A stretch of 64,000 nucleotides of DNA, from NCBI RefSeq assembly GCF_000149955.1, contig NC_030990.1, positions 3,833,482-3,897,481 on the forward strand, written 5' to 3'. Position 1 is the first letter of the stretch. Each line of letters opens with the position of its first letter. This document shows, one piece after another, positions 34,070 through 43,779 of the stretch. The stretch comes from Fusarium oxysporum f. sp. lycopersici 4287. Its lineage: Eukaryota; Ascomycota; Sordariomycetes; Hypocreales; Nectriaceae. Position numbers and translations under genes: made by a program. Under the pieces are notes generated by a model. The model saw only the letters and a list, made by a program, of their open reading frames with translations, searched no databases and was not told the origin of the DNA.

Positions 34070-36464
34070 TCAACTTCGGACATATCCATGTCTCTGAGCC
34101 TGTTGTTCCATGCGTATCCGCTCCATGCGGATCTTAGCCGCCTCGGTGCCGTCGTCAGGTTGGGCCATCTCCTTAAGCCAAGGGTGCTGCAAGGCTTGCT
34201 TTGCAGTAATACGATGGGCAGGGTCGTAGACGAATATCTTCTTTAGCAGATCGACAAAGTTCTTGAGGAAAGTGTTGTTTCCGGGAATGATTTGCTGCTA
34301 TCTGTTAGCACGAGCAATGGCAAGCCATGCAAAAGGGTGCTTACATCGAGGTGCTTCATCGCCTTCACAAAGCGACGGGAGCCGCGAGTTGTATCTGGCG
34401 TAGGATAGTCAAGTTTGAGTCTCTTGAAATATCTGAAAAGTGTCAGCATGTAAACCAGGAAACATTTCACGAGGAGACTGACTTCGAGGCGGCATTACCA
34501 CCACTTCTTGAAGACATCTTGTTGACAGCCTGGACAAGATGGCTATCGATTCTTGATCCGACGACAGCCTCCATCATGGCCAGGTGTTCCAAATTATCAT
34601 GAGTCTGGAAGAGAGCATCACCCGTGAAGAACTCGACAAGGATGCATCCTATGCTCCAGATGTCACAAGGGAACGACCATCCAAGTCCAAGGATGATTTC
34701 TGGGGCACGGTAATGGCGTGTTGAAACCACGGAGGAGTGGTACTCGTCTTGGAATGTGGCAGAGCCAAAGTCAATGAGCCGAATCTCTGTATCCAGTAGA
34801 ACACGCCGCTGTGTAGCTTGACGGCTGATAGTCGAAGAGGAAGAAGGGATCTTGCGGTTATATGTAAAGGTCTGATAGGCATGATTACAGAGCAAGATGT
34901 TCTCGGGCTTGAGGTCGGTATGGATCAAGTTGAGGTCGTGCAGAACTAAGTCAAATTAATACACTGCCAAGCAAGACTGTTCGTTCGTCCAACTTACAAG
35001 CAACACTGGTGAAGAGTTGTCGGGCAAAACTCTGAATCTGACTGTTGGGAAAAGGAACGAATCCATTGCCCTTGAGGAAATCGAAAACACTCTGATCAAG
35101 CAAATCCATGACGATACAAATGTGGCCGCGATAGTCGAAACAGTCTCGTAGATGGATGCATCGGTTACGGTTCTCTGCATCGTTTCGTTTGAGGGTTTCG
35201 AGAACGCGAAGTTCTATCCGTGAGGCATCTCTGTATTTCTGAACCGATCGGATGATCTTGACCGCCACGGCCTTGTTACGTTTTCGATCGTGGGCTTCAA
35301 CGACCTTGCCGAAGGTTCCCTGACCCAGTAGGCGGACAATCTGGTCTGTGGACTTTATTAGATAAGTCTAAAGAGAGAGCATGATGGACTTACACTTTTC
35401 TGTGAGTTCAGCATCAGGAACGACAATGTAATGACCATCGTCATCATCAACCTTGACGTTTTTGTTGTAATGTCGCTACCGATTCGTTAATAATCTCATC
35501 TCAACCTGTTCAGTAATGTGGAGTCAAAACTCACGTCATGGATAACTTGTACGTTAACCTCAGACGCCTTCTTGGGAGGGAAAGGTGGAGGCTTGTACGT
35601 GAAGAAGTCCCCGAGGCCATCTACATCGCGACGTTTGGCTTCGTTAGCCACCTGTTGACGGGTGCGCTTTCGCTTAAGGGGGGCCAGTCCCTCCTCGTAC
35701 TGGCCGTTGGATGAAAGTGATGTCGGGGCGGTAGTGTTAAGTGCCGAATTGGTGCGGTCACTGCTAGAATTGGACGAGCCCGCTGGTGTTGACACCTGCA
35801 AAGGGGTGCTGTGTTGTGATTCGAGGTATTTGATGTGATAACCCGAAGCCTGGACAGTGCCAGACTCGTCTTCTCGTCTCCTCTTCTTAGCCACCTGACT
35901 GCTCGTGTTATCGCTGGGCGCAGCAGCAGTGCCATTCGTAATTTTCCGGCTAGTGTTTGCTTCAGGCTCGGGTGTGTCGTCAATGACGATGATTTCCTTT
36001 GGCAGGCCATTCTTGTAGAAGGTGCCCCAGTCGGGCTCTCTGGAGCGTCTACGCTTTCTCGAGGGTTGCTCAGCGCGAGTAGCAGGGGCTCGCTCCGTCA
36101 TGCTTCCTGCAGAGTATGCCGCGTCGTGTCGCGGGCTGGGTTCCTGAGCGTGGTGTGCAGAGCGAGAATTGGAGTTGGTCAAACTTATTCCATTCGAACC
36201 CGATGAAGAGTATCCCAAAGGCGAGAGCTGGTACGGCGGCGGCAGAATGGCACTGTGGGAAGGCGACACGGCCGAAGAGACCGGAGGTGGTAGGATATTC
36301 TGATTCGATACAGTAGAGCGAAAATTGGCGCTGGGGTTCGGCTGATAAGTCTGATGATGCGTGTGCGAATGGGCATAGGAGGGCTGGTAATGGTGAGGAT
36401 TGTAGTGTGGAAGCGTAGCCGTCGCTGTAGTTGGTGTTGACATGATGGGGAAAGCCAAAGCCAC
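34070..36464 (-). CDS. LAMMER dual-specificity protein kinase (Kns1/Lkh1, CLK family)
   Basis: LAMMER kinases phosphorylate SR-type splicing factors and regulators of growth and Pol III. Six exons are inferred: 36464-35535, 35475-35394, 35345-34995, 34945-34483, 34432-34345 and 34297-34070, giving about 713 residues. The N-terminal 320 are disordered, with a basic [12 protein letters not shown] patch. The kinase domain begins near residue 338: [11 protein letters not shown] (glycine loop), VAVKII (Lys), HTDLKPEN (catalytic loop), DFGSA (DFG), [27 protein letters not shown] (activation and APE region) and the signature [11 protein letters not shown]. The last acceptor is TAGCAG, giving two possible in-frame junctions. 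Starts at 36464 or 36443 are both possible; the second gives MSTPTTATA. Intron four has the donor GTCAGT. Confidence 0.94.
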
Positions 36465-39400
36465 CCAAGGGCTTTAGAGGCGGCAGTAGCGATCACGAAA
36501 AACAAAAACGAGAGATGTGCAGTTTCGCTGTATCGGACGGTACAGGCGACCGATCAAATCGTCGCGTCGATTCGTATGTGTAGGCCTTCTTGAAGTTCAT
36601 GTATGTACGATGGAGGAATCGTGAGTGAAGAGGAGAAGGACACAACCGATGAGCGAAGAGAGGCGAGATGGAACGGGACTGGGGAAGGACCCGGGGGGCG
36701 CACCTCCTAGTTTGGTGAATGGTTTTGGTGGTGAGGGTGGTGGATAGGTGTGCCCAGACGGGACAGAGAGAGTAAGAGCGAAGGAGGGAAAAAAACGCTC
36801 GCCCAGTGAAGGCCAGCGACCTAGGTACAGTGGCCTCAGCGTGTGAGTTAGGGGTTAAGGTTACGAAGGGGCACTGTAGCAGGAGCCCCAGTCCACTTAT
36901 GTTCAGCTTATCGCAGGTCACGTCTCGTTGGGTTAGAATATTCTTGCTTTTCTCTCAAGAACTGAGACTAATGTGTGGGGATGAATGGGCGAGGCGAGGG
37001 TCATAGCCAAAAGGAAAGCAGTGGAGTGACTTCAAGAGTCCATCCAAGCCCGGTTGAAGGCGTCACGGGCATCCCATTTGTCTTGGAAAAAGCGTTGGCC
37101 AAAGTTACGGGTGGCCGGGGCAGATTTGAGGGGATCCATTCTGGGTGACGTTGGTCAGATAGAGATTTGCTTGTGAGTACATTTCCTATAGGCGGTGACG
37201 TCTAGTGGTAGCATGTATTTTTGGCGTCATCCTCAACACCTCAGTCCCCATCAAGGAGTGGGTGGATTTGTCACTCATGGATGCTGTGTTGTGCTCTGTC
37301 TCCTCTCCTCCTCTCCTCCTCTCCTCTCCTCCTCTCCTCTCGGGTTACGATCTTGGGGTCAAGAAGAAGAGGCGGAATTCCAGTGGAACTGGGCAGGAAA
37401 TACAGAGGTACTTTTATCATACTGTGGCGGCGTCCCGATTCGGCTCTCCAGGCCCAGGGCACCTCAGTCGGAAAACCAGGGTCCATCACTTACAGGGCTT
37501 GAGTGGAAAGGGTTGTTTTGGGGAAGATGCCCGGCCAAGTGAGGCAAAGTGCTAAACGCCTGTGCCTGTCAGTGAGTGACAATAAAGCTCGGATACTTGA
37601 TTCATCACTTCCATTTGGCTCCAATTCTCGAGGTAACCGAAAGGCCACAAATTAGGGCCTTGGGTAATAAGAGAAAGACTTAGGTAAAGTGTGAAAAACT
37701 TAGAATGATATTTTAATCCTTTATTGCAGCATTCTCTGCCAAGGCCCGAGGCTTGCTCCCGAGGTTGAGGCTGCGGAATAATAACTTCAGCCGGAAGAAT
37801 AACGAGTAATATCCAATCTTGACGTCGAAAGGGTATCCCGTCATTGATAACAAATACAAATACAGAATACACTCTGCCTATATCACCTGAGATGAAATTC
37901 GTTGCAATGTCGCTAGATTATCCTCGGCTGTCTTGCTTATTAGGCAATCTGAAAGAAATCTTTCCAAACAGATGTGAGAAAGGGCAGGGACCATCGTGTG
38001 AACAGAAACATTGGATGCCACTAAAATCAGTCCAGATGACGATATGAGGCGTTCAGATCTCGGTACTTCAATAAACATTACATACAAACCAGTTGATCCC
38101 TTGATCGCTTCAGTCGTTCAGGTAGATCCTCATCATTGCTTGATGTGCCTTATCATTGGCTTTTCGTGTCATGATGGCAGGTGTGAGGATGACCTGAGAG
38201 GCTGGAAAGAGGGCCCGTTCTGTGACGGATGCTTTAGGTACAACCAATATGAGACCCACAAAGTACTGATGCCGTATCGCACGAATGATTCTGGCCTTGG
38301 TCTAAACGCCTCGGTACCTCCAAGGTTTCATGATGGAAGTACACAACGCTCCCTCCTGACACTCAGACTGTGTTCCGAAGAAGAAAAATTGGTTGTGCCT
38401 GGACCAACACTGGGACTTTTCATCGTCATCATTCGTTTGAGCTTGTACAGAGTTTGCTGAGAAACAAAACTTGATTCTGTTCATCCATCCATGGCCTTCA
38501 AAATCATCAATTACTTCTTCTTATCTTGACGATTTGATGGGGACGAGCAGTTAATAACATATCGGATATACGTCATGAGAGATCCATTCACAGGGCAGCC
38601 ATAAACGCGACCCTACTGCACAGAAACACACACAGAACCCACACCCTACGGAGCACACCAAACAGTATCCATACAGTACCTATCACTTAACCTAAAGGTG
38701 GTTGTCCATGAACAATCACACCTGTATCTGTTCATACAACTCCTTCGTGCAGGTATTTGGGATATGACTGCTCGATGCCGGAAAAGAACCCTTTTACAAG
38801 CAAGTCAGGGACAATTGCAAATACGGTTCGGTTTACCCGTTGGTACCTCTGTACCGCTTGAAAGAGAGTTCAACTTTAATCGTCTGGAAGGGTCTAGCAC
38901 TCTACCTAGGTACTTCCACTCTCTGCGCACCCAAAGAGCATCAGATCTGGTACGCATTTCGCCCCAGGGCAGGGTGACGCTGGCGGTGGGCCTTTTGGCC
39001 AACCCAAGACCCTCCAGCAACCCCGTGCCTTTTCTGGTGCATGTTGAAGTGATCGCTCTTTGCTGACACTTGTTGATGATGGAAAGAATGTCTGAAGCCA
39101 AGGTTGTGGGTGTGGTAGATTCATTACATGACAAACAGTGCTCTATGTGTCACTGTAGCCCCCCTATTTCACCTTCAGCTTGGCTGTATGCCTGCTATGG
39201 TTCTGAAAATCCAATTGTCCGTCGTCTCAGCCCTTGAAGACCCCGGACAAGGCACCCCACACTTGCAGAGAGGGGATGCCACCAATTCTGTCTCGAATCG
39301 TTCCGGGCATGCAGCCGTTACAGTTCCAGAGCCTCTCTGCACCACACTCCAGCATGACCACCAGTGATCAGTGGACAGTGGACACCCGTCCGAACTTTTG

Positions 39401-41330
39401 CTGACCCGATGTCTTGGGCTGATGAGAGGTTCAGTCAGCTCACGGCCTCCGACATCATTCGTCGCAGCCAGCCGCATATTGAGAGGAGCCTGAAGGAGCT
39501 GATACGATAAACAGCAGCGTCTTGTTCTGAGGAACCACGAGCATACTCACAACCTTGGCTGGACTTGGTTACTGAACAATGTGTTCGAGCACTTGTTCGT
39601 ACCATTTCACACAGGTGCACACACTCGTCCACTTTTGCGGCACATGCCCGTCTCCCGCCTCGGCGATGGATCCCTCCTATCCGCCAGTCACTATTCCCCG
39701 GCTCTCAGAATGTTTGACATGGACCCTTCAATTACAGATTCGAACATATGGAGGCCAACAACCCCAAATGCATTCTTTCCGAGGACTTTGTTGACCTTGG
39801 TGGGCTGCCAACGATTCTCTGTACTGTGAGAATGAACAGTATCTCAGGTATCTTCTCTCTCTTTACTGCGTTATCTCTATGAGCGGACAGTGTGCATCTA
39901 TGTCTTGAATCAACCGTGACAACTCTGGCGGAGGGCGTTCCTTACTTCTCTCAGCCCAAGGACACCCCACTGTGCGCCACGAACGTGATTGGGGTTCTCA
40001 ATTTACCGTTTCCTGTTGGCTGGGTCTCATTTCCTTACTGACGGCGATACGTCTATTATGAGGGCATCAAACTTCGCATCCTCTCATCACGGCCATGATT
40101 CCGTTGCTATTCATAGGTAGGTGGTCCTTGCCGAACTGAGACGCTACGGTACTTGACCAAATCCTCCTCATCAAATTAGTATTAGGCACCCCCGTTTCAT
40201 CAAACCCAGAAGACAACGAACGGGACGAGCTTTCGACTCGGCGTTTCCTGCTTCGCCTTGTGTTAACAGTCTCAGCAGTGGTCACTTCTGCCCCATCCAA
40301 GGCCACTGCCACTCCGTATTGCCAACCAATACGCCCCACCAAGAATCGTCACCAACTTCCATGGCCATGTCACTTTGAATAGTCCTTATCTAGACACTTC
40401 ACGAATATTCCTGTGGAGACTATCTCACGTATGTATGAGTCTGTTCTTGTAAAACACGAAAGCACAGAGAAACTACCCCTCTCTCTTTTGGTTATCACAA
40501 GATATGTAGTCCTGCCATTTGCTTGGTTACATTCCTTCAACAGGCGCGACGCGTCGGCTCAGCATCTAGCCTGGGCTAGCCTTGTCGATCCCGGTGGCGA
40601 TGGTTTGACTGTTGGACCAGGTCTGACCGAAATGTGCAATCAGTAGACTTCCAAGGCTCTTCTCCCGCTTTGATGATATTGGCTTGATGAACTTGACAAC
40701 GATGCTTTATTGGCTGTGGTTTAATGGAATCGGGTTGTCTTATTCGACTGTGAAAGGTACAGGGCCACCTTGCGCTGCCGACTTGACCCTTACAACCAAC
40801 CATAGACTTCAACAGCTGTCCATTTTCATCAAAAGGTTAACATACGTCGTGAGATCTAGGACAACAACTGTATAAGTCACAATATATTGCACTCTTTAAG
40901 GGGTGTTGTATGAGTCCATTCGTCTAATATCTAATGATACAGTCAAGTCTAGCTCTATTGGCTAAATCGAGCAACTTTTGGCCCTGAAAAGCTCTTTTAC
41001 TTGCGTTCCTGCATAACATTTCAGACCTGGCACGCTCTCAAAGTAGCAAAGAATCTCTATCTATCCTATAAACGCCGTCTTTGCGGTTCTCGTTGTCTCT
41101 CATATTTTCAAACCAACCAAGAGACATACTTTTAACCCTTTTGTTCCTCCGTGCGTGTTTGAGGCAATTCTAGTTTGTTAGCCAGTGACAAGTTGCTTCC
41201 TCAACAAGATCTGAAGAAAGCCTCTCGACTGCTGTTCAGACAGCATGATAGCACGGTAGCTTGAGCAAGATGTGCAATCGTTCTCACGATCATCATGCTA
41301 AAGGGGTTTTGTTGATGCAACAGAGGCCGT
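36465..41330. other. 4.9-kb region without a convincing gene
   Basis: No open frame above about 150 codons is seen, and none has family likeness or splice-linked continuation that I could follow. The first 800 bases are probably the promoter and leader of the LAMMER kinase. The region includes a CT microsatellite (37299-37341), ACCTAGGTAC at 36819-36828 and TACCTAGGTAC at 38903-38913. It could hold long leader exons, a non-coding RNA, or a gene too broken to see. Confidence 0.5.
37299..37341 (+). repeat. CCTCT-type microsatellite
   Basis: Imperfect tandem repeat of CCTCT and CCTCCTCT units over about 43 bases, all pyrimidine on the + strand. Long polypurine-polypyrimidine runs can form triplex DNA, but nothing here shows that they do. 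Confidence 0.9.
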
Positions 41331-42529
41331 TTACAGGCCACGGTTGAAAACAACCTTGCCATTCTTTCCTCCCTTGCCATGGAACTCAGGCTCGAGTGAC
41401 TCAGCGCTCACCTCTTGTTGCTGTGGGAAGACAGCCAGAGCGAAAGGAAGGACGGCAAAGGAGGTGAGAGCGATCAAGCTCAAGTTGATGCCCAGGGGAA
41501 TACCCTTGACGAGGGCTGGTCGTGAACGCACCCACTCCTTCTGCATGAGGTTCTTGTACCAAGCTTGCCTGCTCTCGATATGGTACAAGACCATAGGGGG
41601 TAGAACCATGATAGGAGACGCTGTGAAGACTCGGCTGGCTGCGGTTTGATACACAGCGAGCTTGGCAGCAGATTGAGACTTGCCCAGCGAGGGGACGTCC
41701 CGTTCTGACTTGCCTTCGGCGATGAGCTTCTGCTTGTCATCATCCGAAAGCACAGGTCGAACATCGATGCCCTTGACGATCTCGTCCCGGCGCATGAGGT
41801 AGGTGTTAAGGCCAGCAGCTGTAGCAACGGCAGCGAAGGGAATCAGTCGACCGAGAATTTGGCGGGTGGAGGGTGTGACCTTAAGTCGAGGCACAATGGC
41901 GTTAAGACCAAGAGCGACAGAGCAAGAAGCCCCCACTGCAGAGAGGTATGACTTGATCATGACTTCGGTCGACATGGGGGAGGACTTGTTGCCATTGGCA
42001 GTGTTGAATGCGACATTCAGGGACTGGTTGAAGACTTGCCATCCAACAATACCGACTGTACCCATGCCAGGTTGAAGCATACCGGCGGTCACGACGAGGT
42101 TGGTCAGAACATAGCAAGACATTCGGAAGGGAAAGAAGACGGGCTCGCCGGTGTCTGTTGCACAGTATCTCGTCAGCTGGTGTCATGATTGCACTCTGCC
42201 AGGGCCATATATACCAGGGTGCAGCGTAGAGTCAACAACCTTCTTCGCATGCCACAAAGATGGTGACATGTGCTCGATCTTTCCCGTCTTGTAATCCGTC
42301 ACCAGCTTCTTGGCCGCCTCGAGTCCGGTCGCGCCCGCGAACAGGGTCCTAGAGAATGCGCCAGCATGGTCAGCTCATGATACTTGAAGTCGTCGGAGGT
42401 TCAGAGTTTCAGCAATTGGACTCACGTAGGGTCTGTGATGCCCACTGTATGGCGCACCCGTCCCATATATGTTTCAAGGTCATACTGGGAAGCGGGAAGC
42501 TCCCGCGCGCCAGGAAGCGAGGCCGACAT
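41331..42529 (-). CDS. FSF1: Mitochondrial sideroflexin (Fsf1-type serine carrier)
   Basis: Sideroflexins are inner-membrane carriers of the mitochondrion; the human members move serine for one-carbon metabolism. Three exons are inferred: 42529-42426, 42348-42215 and 42154-41331, giving 353 residues. The start MSASLPGARELPASQYDLETYMGRVRH and the block HPDTGEPVFFPFRMSCYVLTN, built across the second splice junction, are typical, as are the hydrophobic helices and NTYLMRRDEI. The HPDTGE motif is the family hallmark. There is no cleavable presequence, as usual for this group. The introns are 77 and 60 nt. The single long open frame (from 42122) lacks the first 90 residues. Confidence 0.94.
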
Positions 42530-43204
42530 GTTCTATGTGTAGATACGGGACGGATTCTTTGTCGGATTCGAGATAACGAAGGTATTCGCTCGCGAGCAAG
42601 AGGGCGGCGGGAGGGGGAAACAAACAAAGCTTTACCTGACCTGAAGTAAAGTAAGGCGAGGCAAAGGTAATAAATTAATTGACCGCTAGAGGGGTTCTTG
42701 TGGACTAGAAATGCCCGAATGACCACTTCGTGGGACAAAAAAATCCGGTGGAGGGGGGTTGCTCTGAATAAACGCGACGATAAGCTAACGTAGCCGCAGG
42801 TGAGTCCCGCTTTCGGAGCCGGCACATGGCTTAATTTACGTACATGCAGCCCCGGTCCGGGCTATAAAATCGTGGGGTTACGCATAAGCAGAATCGGAAC
42901 GAGTCCCGAGTAGACATGAGCATCTCTAGAATTAATTCAGAATTTCTGGTGGAATTCACTTCAAGATAGACACAACTTGAAGATCAAAAGAAGTATTCAG
43001 GGTCCATCTACTCCGTATATCGGGCCGGTCCCTTATCGGAGCAACGATATCAGTCACCAAAGAGATACCAAAAACCTAAGCAGTATATCAACAAGCCGCG
43101 ATTGGCGGGTTGATATCCCGAGTCCCCAACTCTGAGTACCGGATCTGCAAAAAGTACAATGCCGACGAGTGCCAGTTGGCAAAAGATATATTCCAGCAAG
43201 TAAT
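42530..43204. other. Intergenic, promoter of the sideroflexin gene
   Basis: No gene is seen. A run of TTTT on the minus strand (43181-43184) about 20 nt past the tRNA-Arg gene is a likely Pol III terminator. Confidence 0.6.
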
Positions 43205-43294
43205 CGACCACGCCAGGATTCGAACCTGGAATCTCTAGAGAGTTCGGAAGCTGGAGACCGAAATCTAGCGCCTTAGCCATTAGGCCACGCGGCC
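43205..43294 (-). tRNA. tRNA-Arg (anticodon TCG) with intron
   Basis: Read on the minus strand, the acceptor arms GGCCGCG and CGTGGTC pair with G-T wobbles. The D arm is GCC...GGC, the anticodon stem CTAGA/TCTAG, and the T arm CCAGG-TTCGAAT-CCTGG, with discriminator G. The loop TTTCGG gives anticodon TCG. An intron of about 17 nt follows position 37, the usual place. It contains CCGAA, which can pair with TTCGG of the anticodon, as expected for the bulge-helix-bulge form of pre-tRNA. It decodes CGA. Confidence 0.92.
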
Positions 43295-43779
43295 GGAACC
43301 TTTAAATTCCGATGAAGAGTGCGCTTGCTATTCTCTTCCAAGATTGGCACGTTGGCTGCTAAGATCATCGTCGTTGATGTCTGAATGATAGGAATGTCTT
43401 GGATACGTTGTTAATATATGAGAGTTTTGAGTTGCTTGTGGGCTGAAAGATTGTTTCGAGGGTGGAGTTACGGTGACGCTGAATCTCCTGTGTTCAATCG
43501 CATATGCGGCCACCCTACAGAAGATATCTCGACATGGATAGAATGTATAATTGGTTCTCAATCTACATCTGGTGAGCTTCTAATTCGTAAAGTTATTATT
43601 GTACCCTTAGAGCTTGTGTTGACGGCTGCGAATAATTCAAGTCATGTTCCTATGGGAGAAACTCGCATCTATTCTGTTCCTAAGGCTCTGCAGACTTGAA
43701 CAGTCATCATCAACAGGTCATATATAGCGTTACAACTCTATGCTTTTACTATCATATAAGTCTGTTCATACCATGGACT
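43295..43779. other. Intergenic, no gene seen
   Basis: AT-rich stretch between the tRNA-Arg gene and the 3' end of the tRNase Z gene. No gene is supported. Confidence 0.55.

Noticed and set aside
37185..37250. tRNA-like A-box (CTAGTGGTAGCATG)
   Set aside because: No matching T arm or acceptor stem follows within a tRNA length.
38011..38460. 149-codon + strand frame with several Cys
   Set aside because: The Cys pattern is irregular, composition is non-coding-like and there is no family likeness. I leave the region as unexplained.
40067..40342. 91-codon minus-strand frame with a basic patch
   Set aside because: Isolated, short, and without a family motif or intron signals on either side.
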